DNA of 46,334 nucleotides, taken from NCBI GenBank assembly GCA_910579175.1, contig CAJTTB010000021.1:1-46334 (forward strand). The letters are read 5' to 3'. Source of the stretch: an uncultured Oscillospiraceae bacterium (GTDB taxonomy: Bacteria > Bacillota > Clostridia > Oscillospirales > Ruminococcaceae). Both the position numbers and the translations under genes were made by a program. Shown one piece after another: positions 32,618-40,864 of this stretch. The notes below the pieces were generated by a model. That model was not told the origin of the DNA, ran no database searches, and worked only from the letters and a program-made list of their open reading frames with translations. How positions within the stretch are numbered: position 1 is the first letter of the stretch; each line of letters opens with the position of its first letter.

Positions 32618-33223
32618 ATGATACAAAAAATTGATGTCAGAGGAAAACAATGTCCCATTCCATTGATTGAAGCCAAAAAGGCGGTTGAAACCCCTGGGAT
32701 ACAGATTGTAGAAGTATTGGTGGATAATGAAATTGCAGTACAAAATTTATTGAAAATGACAAAACAAAAGGGATTGACAGCCGACTATCAAAAAGCACAT
32801 GATGATTATTTGGTTCGGATTATCGTACAATCTCAAGATAAACCGTTGGATGTGTTGGCGCCTGTAAAAAGTACTGAAGATCATTTGCATTCAGATACAG
32901 TGGTGGTATTGTCCTCTGATCGAATGGGACAGGGCGATGACGCATTGGGAAAGGTATTGATGAAAGGCTTTCTTTATGCATTGACACAACAGCAACTTCC
33001 CAAGACCATTTTATTATATAATAGTGGCGTGAAATTATCTGCTGAAGATACCGATACAATTTCAGATTTAACATTATTACAAGAGCAAGGGGTTGAAATT
33101 TTAAGTTGCGGTACCTGTTTAAATCATTATCAATTGACCGACCAATTGGCAGTGGGAGAAGTGACCAATATGTATACAATTGTGGAAAAAATGAATCAGG
33201 CAGGAAAATTGATAAAACCTTAA
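32618..33223 (+). CDS. yedF: Selenium metabolism protein YedF (TusA-DsrE fusion)
   Basis: This 201-residue two-domain protein has an N-terminal TusA-like carrier domain (residues 1-70, VRGKQCPIPLIEAKKAV, with Cys12 in CPIPL). A C-terminal DsrE-like domain (about 92-195) carries Cys164 and Cys167 in SCGTCLNH. The TIGR03527 family is found with selD and is thought to handle activated selenium or sulfur. Both cysteine sites are present. It lies 14 bases after selD and 13 before yqeB. Confidence 0.92.
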   Translation: MIQKIDVRGKQCPIPLIEAKKAVETPGIQIVEVLVDNEIAVQNLLKMTKQKGLTADYQKAHDDYLVRIIVQSQDKPLDVLAPVKSTEDHLHSDTVVVLSSDRMGQGDDALGKVLMKGFLYALTQQQLPKTILLYNSGVKLSAEDTDTISDLTLLQEQGVEILSCGTCLNHYQLTDQLAVGEVTNMYTIVEKMNQAGKLIKP

Positions 33224-33236
33224 ATGGAGGACTGTT

Positions 33237-34058
33237 ATGGACACAAAATTGGTGGTTGTAAGAGGTGGTGGAGATATTGCAACAGGAACCATTTATAAAC
33301 TATTTCAAAGTGGTTTTTCGGTTGTCGTTCTTGAAATAGAAAAACCCTCTACCATTCGTCGTTTAGCTGCCTTTTCTCAGGCGATATATCAGGAAAGATG
33401 TACAGTAGAAGGCGTTAGCTGTCGAAAAGCGACAACTTGGCAGCAGGCGAAAAAGTGGATGACACAAGGAGAAATTCCCATTTTAGTGGATCCACAAGCG
33501 GAATTATTAAAAAAGATAAAGCCATTTGTTTTAGTGGATGCGATTTTAGCGAAAAAAAATTTGGGTACCAACCGTTTGATGGCACCAATTACAGTGGCAT
33601 TGGGTCCTGGATTCGAGGCGGGAAAAGATGTCGATGTGGTGATTGAAACGATGCGTGGACATCATTTGGGAAGGGTGATCACTTCTGGTTTTGCGATTCC
33701 AGATACCAAAATTCCGGGAGAGATAGGCGGTTATACAAAGGAACGGGTGATATATGCTCCCGTATCTGGAGTTTTAAAAGCAGAAAAACAGATAGCAGAT
33801 ATTGTAAACAAAGACGATTTGATTGCAATGATTGAGGATACGCCAGTATTGGCAAGTATTTCGGGCGTGTTGAGAGGGTTGATTTGTCCTGGATATCAGG
33901 TAAAAGCGGGGCTCAAAATTGCAGACATTGACCCAAGGATAGCAGAGCAAGAAAATTGCTATACCATTTCAGATAAAGCACGCTGTATTGCTGGTGGTGT
34001 GCTAGAAGCAATTTTATCTCAAACAGAAAGGATAAAGAATGGAACAAATCAGAGTTGA
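33237..34058 (+). CDS. yqeB: Selenium-dependent molybdenum hydroxylase maturation protein YqeB (EF2563 family)
   Basis: The 273-residue protein begins KLVVVRGGGDIATGTIYKLFQSGFSVVVLE, a Rossmann-like motif related to XdhC. It continues with LVDAILAKKNLGTNRLMAPITVALGPGFEAGKDVDVVIETMRGHHLGRV, the signature of TIGR03309. The family is a marker of labile-selenium molybdenum hydroxylases (Haft and Self), where it is thought to help insert selenium into the molybdenum site. It overlaps the next gene by 20 bases. The companion genes yqeC and mocA/ygfJ are not visible in this window. Confidence 0.93.
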   Translation: MDTKLVVVRGGGDIATGTIYKLFQSGFSVVVLEIEKPSTIRRLAAFSQAIYQERCTVEGVSCRKATTWQQAKKWMTQGEIPILVDPQAELLKKIKPFVLVDAILAKKNLGTNRLMAPITVALGPGFEAGKDVDVVIETMRGHHLGRVITSGFAIPDTKIPGEIGGYTKERVIYAPVSGVLKAEKQIADIVNKDDLIAMIEDTPVLASISGVLRGLICPGYQVKAGLKIADIDPRIAEQENCYTISDKARCIAGGVLEAILSQTERIKNGTNQS

Positions 34059-35058
34059 AGATGCGGTTGGTATGGTGCTTTGTCATGATATGACCGAGAT
34101 AATACCAGGAGAGCGAAAAGGGTGCGCCTTTCGAAAAGGACATATCATTCAACAGCAGGATATTGAAAAATTATTGGATATTGGAAAGCGTTATATTTAT
34201 GTATGGGATTTAAAAAAGGGATATCTACATGAAAATGATGCAGCGCTTAGAATGGCAACGGCTGCCGTTGGAAAGGGTGTCGCGCTAAGCCCAGTAAAAG
34301 AGGGAAAAATAGAATTGCGAGCAGTCGAGACTGGAATTGTCAAAATTGATTTAGACACCTTATATGCTGTAAATGAATTGGAGGAAGTTTGTTTTGCAAC
34401 AATTCGTCACAACAAATTGGTGCAGAAAGGCACGTTGCTAGCAGGTACTCGAGTGATACCTTTAGTGGTAAAGGAATCCTTGATACAACAATTTGAGCAG
34501 ATTTGCAAAAAAAATCCCCCTATGATACAGATAGTTCCATTAAAACCCGCTAAGATTGGTATTGTAACAACTGGTTCAGAGATTCAAAGTGGGAGAATTT
34601 CTGACCAGTTTGGAGAGGTATTGCGGCAGAAAGCAACTGAAACCGGTTCAGAAATCATTGGGCAGGTATTTCCTGGAGATGATCAACAGGCGATTACAAC
34701 AGAGATTTTAAATTTTATTGAACAGGGAGCCGACTTGGTAGAGGTGACAGGTGGCATGTCAGTTGATCCAGATGATGTGACCCCCTCTGCGATTCGAGCT
34801 TGCAAAGGAGAAATTATCACCTATGGTGCGCCAGTACTTCCCGGCGCGATGTTTATGTTATCTTATATAAAAGGGATTCCAGTAGTAGGGTTGCCGGGTT
34901 GTGTGATGTATGCAAAACGGACCATTTTTGATTTGGTTATTCCTCGTTTGTTGGCAGGCGAGCGATTGAAAAAACAGGATTTTATAAAACTGGCACATGG
35001 GGGACAATGTTCTAACTGTACTACTTGTATCTATCCAAATTGTGGTTTTGGGGAGTAA
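34039..35058 (+). CDS. Molybdopterin-binding protein (MoeA-like) with C-terminal cysteine cluster
   Basis: This 339-residue protein begins RVEDAVGMVLCHDMTEIIPGERKGCAFRKGHII. A molybdopterin-binding domain follows: KIGIVTTGSEI, VFPGDD, VEVTGGMSVDPDDVTPSAIR, and PVVGLPGCVMYAKRT in place of the usual PGNP. The tail has four cysteines, Cys324, 327, 330 and 335 (CSNCTTCIYPNC), suggesting a metal site. The family accompanies yqeB and selD in hydroxylase clusters and probably modifies the cofactor. It overlaps yqeB and precedes moaC by six bases. A role as general MoeA is less likely, given the divergent motifs. Confidence 0.85.
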   Translation: MEQIRVEDAVGMVLCHDMTEIIPGERKGCAFRKGHIIQQQDIEKLLDIGKRYIYVWDLKKGYLHENDAALRMATAAVGKGVALSPVKEGKIELRAVETGIVKIDLDTLYAVNELEEVCFATIRHNKLVQKGTLLAGTRVIPLVVKESLIQQFEQICKKNPPMIQIVPLKPAKIGIVTTGSEIQSGRISDQFGEVLRQKATETGSEIIGQVFPGDDQQAITTEILNFIEQGADLVEVTGGMSVDPDDVTPSAIRACKGEIITYGAPVLPGAMFMLSYIKGIPVVGLPGCVMYAKRTIFDLVIPRLLAGERLKKQDFIKLAHGGQCSNCTTCIYPNCGFGE

Positions 35059-35064
35059 AGAAAG

Positions 35065-35562
35065 ATGAACATAAATGAATTTACACATTTTAATGAAGAT
35101 GGAAATGCAGTGATGGTAGATGTATCAGAAAAAGAACAGACCCAACGTGTCGCAATTGCCAAAGGAAGAATTCAGGTAAATGATAATGTGTTGCAACATA
35201 TTCAGCAGAAAACGGTCAAAAAAGGCGATGTGTTAGGTGTTGCGCGCATTGCAGGAATCATGGCGGCAAAGCGCACTTCTGAATGGATTCCCATGTGTCA
35301 CTTATTGATGTTGACAAAGTGTCAGATTGATTTTAAAATTTTTTCACAGACGAATGAAATTGAAGTTACTTGTCTGGTAAAAACCGTGGGAAAAACTGGA
35401 GTGGAGATGGAAGCTTTGACCGGTGTTCAGGTGGCATTGCTGACCATTTATGATATGTGTAAGGCGATTGACAAAAAGATGGTGTTAAAAAATAGTTATC
35501 TTGTATCAAAAACTGGAGGAAATAGTGGAGACATTTACAACGAATCCCCCATTGATGGATAA
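35065..35562 (+). CDS. moaC: Cyclic pyranopterin monophosphate synthase MoaC
   Basis: MoaC completes the first stage of molybdenum cofactor synthesis after MoaA. The 165-residue protein shows AVMVDVSEKEQTQRVAIAKGRI, KGDVLGVARIAGIMAAKRTSEWIPMCHLL and GVEMEALTGVQVALLTIYDMCKAIDK, all diagnostic. The gene overlaps moaA by 38 bases, so the two are coupled. The ribosome site is modest (AAAGAAAG). Confidence 0.97.
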   Translation: MNINEFTHFNEDGNAVMVDVSEKEQTQRVAIAKGRIQVNDNVLQHIQQKTVKKGDVLGVARIAGIMAAKRTSEWIPMCHLLMLTKCQIDFKIFSQTNEIEVTCLVKTVGKTGVEMEALTGVQVALLTIYDMCKAIDKKMVLKNSYLVSKTGGNSGDIYNESPIDG

Positions 35563-36514
35563 TATGGGACGTATCATTGACTATGCCCGTATTTCAATTA
35601 CCAATCATTGTAATCTGCGCTGTTGTTACTGTATGCCAGATGGAGCACAACCAGACAATACTACTCTGTTAAAAACGGAGGAAATACTTTTTATCTGTAA
35701 AAGTTTATCTGAAGTGGGTATTTCAAAATTTAAAATAACTGGTGGAGAGCCATTGCTTCATTCAAATGTAATAGAACTGATAAAATCATTAAAGCAATTG
35801 CCATTGGTTGATCAAGTTACATTAACAACCAATGGCGTTTTATTATCTGATAAACTAAGTGGGCTGATGAATGCTGGTTTGGATGGTGTCAATGTGAGTT
35901 TGGATACACTTCGCCCTGAACGCTATCAAAAGATAACAGGAGTGGCGGCATTGCATTTGGTAAAACAGGGAATAGATGATTGTTTAAAAAAGGGAATGCC
36001 GTTAAAATTAAACTGTGTGTTCATTTCTCAATTCAATGAAGATGAATTATTGGATTTTGCAGAATTGGCAAAACAAAATATATTGGATATCCGTTGGATT
36101 GAGATGATGCCCATTGGTCAAGGAAAACGATTTGAAACAATTTCCAATTTGCAGATATTAAAGCGATTAGAACAGCAATATGGGACGTTCAAATGCTCTG
36201 AAAAAAAGGGAAATGGTCCAGCAGTTTATTATGAGCATCCGGATTTTATGGGAAAGATTGGACTAATCAGCCCAGTGAGCCAGTGTTTTTGCAATACTTG
36301 CAATCGGGTTCGCGTGACAGCAGATGGCATATTAAAACTGTGTTTAAATTATAAGTTGGGATTTGATTTAAAAGAGTTGTTAAAAAAGGAGATTTCTCAA
36401 TTGGAATTATCAGAGGAAATCAAACGAATGATTTATCAAAAGCCAAAAAGACACGCTTTTGGCATGACAGCAACCAAGTTGGAAACGCGCAATATGTGGC
36501 AGATTGGAGGATAA
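35525..36514 (+). CDS. moaA: GTP 3',8-cyclase MoaA (radical SAM)
   Basis: MoaA opens the molybdenum cofactor pathway by rearranging GTP. The 329-residue protein has the radical-SAM CxxxCxxC at Cys29, Cys33 and Cys36, and TGGEPLL. The second cluster site is CFCNTCNRVRVTADGILKLC, and the C-terminus ends in GG (MWQIGG), needed for activity. The start is GTG at 35525 with GGAGG five bases upstream, inside moaC. A later ATG (MDNMGRI) is possible. The MOSC gene begins one base after the stop. Confidence 0.95.
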   Translation: METFTTNPPLMDNMGRIIDYARISITNHCNLRCCYCMPDGAQPDNTTLLKTEEILFICKSLSEVGISKFKITGGEPLLHSNVIELIKSLKQLPLVDQVTLTTNGVLLSDKLSGLMNAGLDGVNVSLDTLRPERYQKITGVAALHLVKQGIDDCLKKGMPLKLNCVFISQFNEDELLDFAELAKQNILDIRWIEMMPIGQGKRFETISNLQILKRLEQQYGTFKCSEKKGNGPAVYYEHPDFMGKIGLISPVSQCFCNTCNRVRVTADGILKLCLNYKLGFDLKELLKKEISQLELSEEIKRMIYQKPKRHAFGMTATKLETRNMWQIGG

Positions 36515-36515
36515 T

Positions 36516-36947
36516 ATGGGAAAAATTATGGCAATCTGTATCAGTGAACATCGAGGTACCCAAAAGCAACAGGTAAATCGGGTTCATTTGATAGAAAATC
36601 ATGGTCTAGAGGGAGATGCCCATGCAGGGAATTGGCATCGTCAAGTAAGTTTGCTTTCTTATCAACAGATACAAGCATTTCGTTTAAAAGGTGCCAATAT
36701 AGAATATGGGGCGTTTGGAGAAAATTTAGTGGTAGATGGATTTGATTTTAAAACTTTTCCGATTGGTACGCAGTTTGGGTGCAATGACATTGTATTAGAG
36801 CTGACCCAAATTGGAAAGGAATGCCATCATCATTGTGAAATTTATCAGAAGATGGGAGATTGTATCATGCCACGTGAAGGGGTTTTTGCACGTGTGATAC
36901 ATGGTGGAAATCTTCAAGTAGGAGATGAATTGATATGTATCGAGTAG
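36516..36947 (+). CDS. MOSC-domain protein
   Basis: The 143-residue single MOSC domain contains NHGLEGDAHAG, RQVSLLS, GAFGENLVVDG and LELTQIGKECHHHC. The last carries a cysteine likely to bind molybdenum cofactor or hold a sulfur. Stand-alone MOSC proteins occur in molybdenum cofactor operons and may carry or sulfurate the cofactor. The start at 36516 has GGAGG five bases upstream. It overlaps moaB by 13 bases. Confidence 0.92.
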   Translation: MGKIMAICISEHRGTQKQQVNRVHLIENHGLEGDAHAGNWHRQVSLLSYQQIQAFRLKGANIEYGAFGENLVVDGFDFKTFPIGTQFGCNDIVLELTQIGKECHHHCEIYQKMGDCIMPREGVFARVIHGGNLQVGDELICIE

Positions 36948-37441
36948 CAGTGATTACTTCTAGCGATAAAGGGGCTGCTGGAGAGAGAGAAGATAAAAGT
37001 GGTGGTATTATCTGTGATATGGTGAAACAAAAGGGCTTTCAGGTGGTATCTACCATGATTTTACCAGATGAAAAGGAATTGTTAAAACAGCATATGAAAT
37101 TGATTTGTGATCAAAATCAGGCAGATTTGATTTTGACAACTGGTGGAACTGGATTTTCACCCCGCGATGTGATGCCAGAGGCAACTGCTGAAATTGCTCA
37201 AAAATTGGTTCCGGGAATCAGCGAAGCGATGCGTTATGGTGCGATGCAGATTACCAAAAGGGCAATGCTGAGCAGAGGCATTTCAGCAATTCGAGAAGCC
37301 ACTTTAATTATCAATCTACCTGGAAGCCCGAAAGCGGTTCGGGAAAGTTTAGAATTTATTTTAGATGAATTGGACCATGGGCTTGCGATTTTAACAGGAA
37401 AAGCAACCGAATGCGCTAGAGAGGATAAAATAAATGGATGA
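36935..37441 (+). CDS. moaB: Molybdopterin adenylyltransferase MoaB/MogA
   Basis: This 168-residue enzyme activates molybdopterin with AMP before metal insertion. Motifs are VAVITSSDKGAAGEREDKSG, LILTTGGTGFSPRDVMPEAT and NLPGSPKAVRESLEFILDELDHGL, matching the MogA/MoaB family throughout. It overlaps the MOSC gene upstream and modA downstream (ATGA), so translation is coupled across all three. Confidence 0.95.
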   Translation: MYRVAVITSSDKGAAGEREDKSGGIICDMVKQKGFQVVSTMILPDEKELLKQHMKLICDQNQADLILTTGGTGFSPRDVMPEATAEIAQKLVPGISEAMRYGAMQITKRAMLSRGISAIREATLIINLPGSPKAVRESLEFILDELDHGLAILTGKATECAREDKING

Positions 37442-38247
37442 GAAATCGCAGTATAAAATACTTTGATAGGTATAAGAAGTATTTTGGTTTATTTGGTATC
37501 ATCATGTGTCTGTTATTTGTCTTTAGTGGGTGTCAAACAACATCAAAAACACAACTGTATATTTTGGCAGCGGCAAGTTTGATAGATGTCTGTACAGAAT
37601 TAGAGCAAATTTATGAAGCAGAACATCAGCAGGTTGATTTGATATTTTTGTATGGAGGAAGTGGCACATTACAAGTACAGATTGAAGAGGGTGCTCCAGC
37701 CGATTTGTTTATCTCTGCTGCTGAAAAACAGATGAATGAATTGGCACAAAAGGATTTGATTCAAACACAGACCAGAGTTGATTTACTAAAGAACAAAGTG
37801 GTATTAATTGTACCAAAAGAGATGGATGGCATAATAACCTCTTTTGAAGATTTGTTAAAACCCCAAGTGAAAAAGATTGGATTGGGAGAACCCGGCAGTG
37901 TACCAGTTGGGCAATATAGTGAAGAAATCTTTACTTCTCTTGGTATATTCGCCCAGATAAAGGATAAGGTTATTTATGGAAATGATGTTCGCGCGGTGTT
38001 GACCTGGGTGGAAAGTCAGGAGGTGGATTGTGGAGTTGTTTATCAAACAGATGCAATTTTTTCTGATAAAGTAAAGATTGTCTGCGAAGCGCCAAAGGGA
38101 AGTTGCAAAGAGGTAATTTATCCAGCAGCAGTATTAAAGCACAGCAAACACCAACAACAAGCAAAGGATTTTTTGGAATTTTTAAAAAGTGATAAAGGTA
38201 TAGAAACGTTTCAACAGTATGGGTTTTTAAGCGGGAATGAAACATAG
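37438..38247 (+). CDS. modA: Molybdate ABC transporter substrate-binding lipoprotein ModA
   Basis: The 269-residue lipoprotein has a signal peptide with lipobox FSGC (lipidated Cys32). The ModA core follows: LYILAAASLIDVCTELEQIY, FLYGGSGTLQVQIEEGAPADLFISAAEKQMNEL, IGLGEPGSVPVGQYSEEIF and VDCGVVYQTDA. It captures molybdate outside the cell. The permease and ATPase genes modB and modC normally follow, but a flavoprotein gene comes next. The import partner must therefore be encoded elsewhere or be lost. Confidence 0.93.
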   Translation: MRNRSIKYFDRYKKYFGLFGIIMCLLFVFSGCQTTSKTQLYILAAASLIDVCTELEQIYEAEHQQVDLIFLYGGSGTLQVQIEEGAPADLFISAAEKQMNELAQKDLIQTQTRVDLLKNKVVLIVPKEMDGIITSFEDLLKPQVKKIGLGEPGSVPVGQYSEEIFTSLGIFAQIKDKVIYGNDVRAVLTWVESQEVDCGVVYQTDAIFSDKVKIVCEAPKGSCKEVIYPAAVLKHSKHQQQAKDFLEFLKSDKGIETFQQYGFLSGNET

Positions 38248-38263
38248 AAGGGATTGATGTGAT

Positions 38264-39490
38264 TTGCTTTATGATGTAGTAGTAGTGGGCGGTGGCGCTT
38301 CAGGAATGACCGCAGCAGTCGTTGCCGCAAGATCTGGAAAGAGAGTATTGCTTTTAGAGCGAATGAATCAATTGGGAAAAAAGTTATTGGCAACAGGAAA
38401 TGGAAAATGTAATCTTACAAATCTATATCAAAATTTAGATTGTTATCGGAGTGACAATGCAAAATTTCCGTTAATTATTTTAAAACAGATATGTGTTTCC
38501 GAAACACTAAACTTTTTTAAGCAATTGGGTGTTTATACCAAGGATAAAAATGGTTATGTATATCCCAATTCAGAGCAGGCGTCAACGATTGTAGAGGCAT
38601 TTCAAAACGCGATTCAACATTTAAAGATAACAGTGGTAAAAGATTGCTGTTTAGAACAGATGATTGTTCGGAATCATCATTTTACATTACATACTACACA
38701 GGGAGTATTTCGCGCACAACAAGTGATTTTGGCAATGGGAGGTGCTGCCTCCGCGAAGTTAGGCAGTGATGGAAGTGGTTTTGAAATTGCCAAACGGTTG
38801 GGACATTCCATTGTAAAGCCGCTTCCGGCGCTGACTGCTTTAAAATCAAATTTAACTTATTTTCGGCAATTGGCGGGTGTGCGTGCACAAGCAAAAATAA
38901 AACTTTATTCAGAAGAACAATTGTTGACAGAAGAAGCAGGAGAAGTGCAATTTACCAATTATGGAATTTCTGGTGTAGTTGTGTTTCAAATAAGTCGCTT
39001 TGCCTCTAAGCGGTTGGACCGAAATGAAAAGGTGGTAGCGCAGATTGACTTGTTTCCACAGTGGTCCAATCAAGATTTATATGCAAAGTTAAATCAGATT
39101 GTCAAAGATTGTCCTTATTTAACGGTGGAACAGTGTTTGCAGGGATTGCTAAATCAAAAGTTAGTACCTGTTTTATTGCATACTGCTCATATCAGACGCA
39201 ATCAGTCAATTGTGCAGCTTCAGCAAAAGGACTGGAAACATCTGATTCATAAATGCAAAAATTTTGTAGTTCCCATTATAGGTACCAATGGACTAGAACA
39301 ATCTCAAGTGACCTGTGGAGGGGTGGATACAAGGGAAATCAATCCTTATACCATGGAGTCCAAACGGCAAAGGGGCGTTTATTTAACCGGTGAATTATTG
39401 GATGTAGATGGCACCTGTGGCGGATATAATTTACAATGGGCTTGGTCTACGGGCATGTTGGCAGGTATGTTAAAAGGTGAGTTCAGATGA
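38264..39490 (+). CDS. BaiN/HI0933-family NAD(P)/FAD-dependent oxidoreductase
   Basis: The 408-residue flavoprotein starts LYDVVVVGGGASGMTAAVVAARSGKRVLLLERMNQLGKKLLATGNGKCNLTN, the HI0933-like FAD signature with GNGKCN. It ends GELLDVDGTCGGYNLQWAWSTGMLAG. The family includes BaiN of bile acid metabolism and many uncharacterised reductases. The start is TTG at 38264 with AAGGGA nine bases upstream. The only ATG nearby is followed by a stop. It overlaps the next gene by four bases. Confidence 0.9.
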   Translation: MLYDVVVVGGGASGMTAAVVAARSGKRVLLLERMNQLGKKLLATGNGKCNLTNLYQNLDCYRSDNAKFPLIILKQICVSETLNFFKQLGVYTKDKNGYVYPNSEQASTIVEAFQNAIQHLKITVVKDCCLEQMIVRNHHFTLHTTQGVFRAQQVILAMGGAASAKLGSDGSGFEIAKRLGHSIVKPLPALTALKSNLTYFRQLAGVRAQAKIKLYSEEQLLTEEAGEVQFTNYGISGVVVFQISRFASKRLDRNEKVVAQIDLFPQWSNQDLYAKLNQIVKDCPYLTVEQCLQGLLNQKLVPVLLHTAHIRRNQSIVQLQQKDWKHLIHKCKNFVVPIIGTNGLEQSQVTCGGVDTREINPYTMESKRQRGVYLTGELLDVDGTCGGYNLQWAWSTGMLAGMLKGEFR

Positions 39491-40248
39491 ATGAAAAGGT
39501 TCAAAAATTGTTAAATCAGATGGTACAGATGACACAGTCGATAGTAAAGGAACAGTTGACTGGTATTTATCTACATGGTTCTTTGGCATTAGGGGGATTT
39601 TCATGGGAAAAGAGTGACATTGATGTGATAATTGTAGTGAAAACTTTCCTGACACAGCAGCAAAAACAGGATTTGATGAAACAGATTGAGATATTCACAA
39701 TAAAAGGTATGGTACCTCCAAAGGGGATAGAAATGAGTGTCGTATTACAACAGCACTGTAAACCATTTTGTTATCCCACCCCCTTTGAATTACATATTTC
39801 CAATACCCACTTTCAGCGGTATTTGGCATGTCCAGAACAATTTTGCAGAGAAATGAACGGATTGGATAGAGATTTAGCAGCTCATTTTACAATTATTAAA
39901 AAAGCAGGTATTGTATTATTTGGGGAATCTGTTGACAACGTATTTGGAGAGGTGCCAGATGAATATTATTTGGACAGCATTCGACAAGATATTTGTGATG
40001 CAAAGACTGAAATTTTCAAATGTCCAACTTATTATATTTTGAATTTATGCAGAGTGGCAGCATTTGTACAAAACCATTTGATTTTATCAAAAAAAGAGGG
40101 TGGAGTATGGGGACTGGAACACCTCCCTATGCAGTATCATCCATTGATACAGTCCGCTTTAAATGATAATTTAGAAAATGTTAGTAAATGCAATAAAGAA
40201 TTGACATTATCCTTTTGTGATATATTATTGAATTTGATTTTATCATAA
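39487..40248 (+). CDS. AadA/ANT(9)-like nucleotidyltransferase (DUF4111)
   Basis: The 253-residue protein has GIYLHGSLALGGFSWEKSDIDVIIVV, with the nucleotidyltransferase GS at 31-32 and metal Asp44 and Asp46. A C-terminal DUF4111-type helical domain (TYYILNLCRVAAFVQNHLILSKKEGGVWGLEHLP) resembles streptomycin/spectinomycin adenylyltransferases. AAAGGTGAG precedes the start. It overlaps the flavoprotein gene by four bases. It is the second such enzyme in the window, unrelated in sequence to the ANT(6)-like one. Resistance is plausible but untested. Confidence 0.83.
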   Translation: MNEKVQKLLNQMVQMTQSIVKEQLTGIYLHGSLALGGFSWEKSDIDVIIVVKTFLTQQQKQDLMKQIEIFTIKGMVPPKGIEMSVVLQQHCKPFCYPTPFELHISNTHFQRYLACPEQFCREMNGLDRDLAAHFTIIKKAGIVLFGESVDNVFGEVPDEYYLDSIRQDICDAKTEIFKCPTYYILNLCRVAAFVQNHLILSKKEGGVWGLEHLPMQYHPLIQSALNDNLENVSKCNKELTLSFCDILLNLILS

Positions 40249-40356
40249 CTGAAAAAAGGGAATATTTATGATTTAAAACAAGAAAATATTGGCACAATTA
40301 TTTTGTAAAGTATTTTGTATGATGGCAGAAATAAATCTGAGATTGGAAGTTAGTAA

Positions 40357-40839
40357 ATGAAAAAAACGACGATGAGTGCAATGGCTACACTGATGATGTT
40401 TTTAGCGATTGCTCTGTTTTTTGTGATACGAGAGATGCCCAATCCGTTTTTAAAGTGGAATTCTTTAGGCGTTCATACCTTTACAGCAGTTGATATGTAT
40501 AGTGAAGAACATACTAGAACGGTGCGCAAACATCGAAGAGAAACTGTGAGAATTTATTATATTGTATTTGAGTCTGGAGAATACCGCTATCGAGAAAGAG
40601 CAAGGTCATCTGGCGACGCGATAGAAAGTATTCGAGCGAATCGGCGAAGAACTACAGAAAAAGAGGTATTTCGTTCCAACACTGGAAAGATAGAAGTGGC
40701 AGATGTTGGCACAGATTTTCAAATGAAACAACAAAATAAGTTTATCTTTTGTATGGTGTCGGCAATTTTATTGACACTGGGTTTGATTGGGTGTATTTGG
40801 AAATTGATTTGTAAAAAAAATGAAAGTCGTGAGAAATAG
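40357..40839 (+). CDS. Unknown protein with two membrane helices
   Basis: I do not recognise this 160-residue protein. It has a hydrophobic helix at about 6-24 (MSAMATLMMFLAIALFFVI), then roughly 100 residues outside the membrane. That part is rich in arginine (RTVRKHRRETVRIYY, RYRERARSSGD, RANRRRTTEKEV). A second helix lies near 127-148 (FIFCMVSAILLTLGLIGCIWKL), and the tail is basic. GGAAG lies seven bases before the ATG. It is followed 25 bases later by another unknown gene. Confidence 0.7.
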   Translation: MKKTTMSAMATLMMFLAIALFFVIREMPNPFLKWNSLGVHTFTAVDMYSEEHTRTVRKHRRETVRIYYIVFESGEYRYRERARSSGDAIESIRANRRRTTEKEVFRSNTGKIEVADVGTDFQMKQQNKFIFCMVSAILLTLGLIGCIWKLICKKNESREK

Positions 40840-40864
40840 AAAATGAAATAGAAAGAGGATATTT

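Noticed and set aside
31575..35058. Selenocysteine (in-frame TGA) in selD or neighbouring genes
   Set aside because: All frames are continuous. SelD uses a normal Cys14, and no truncated family member suggests a read-through TGA.
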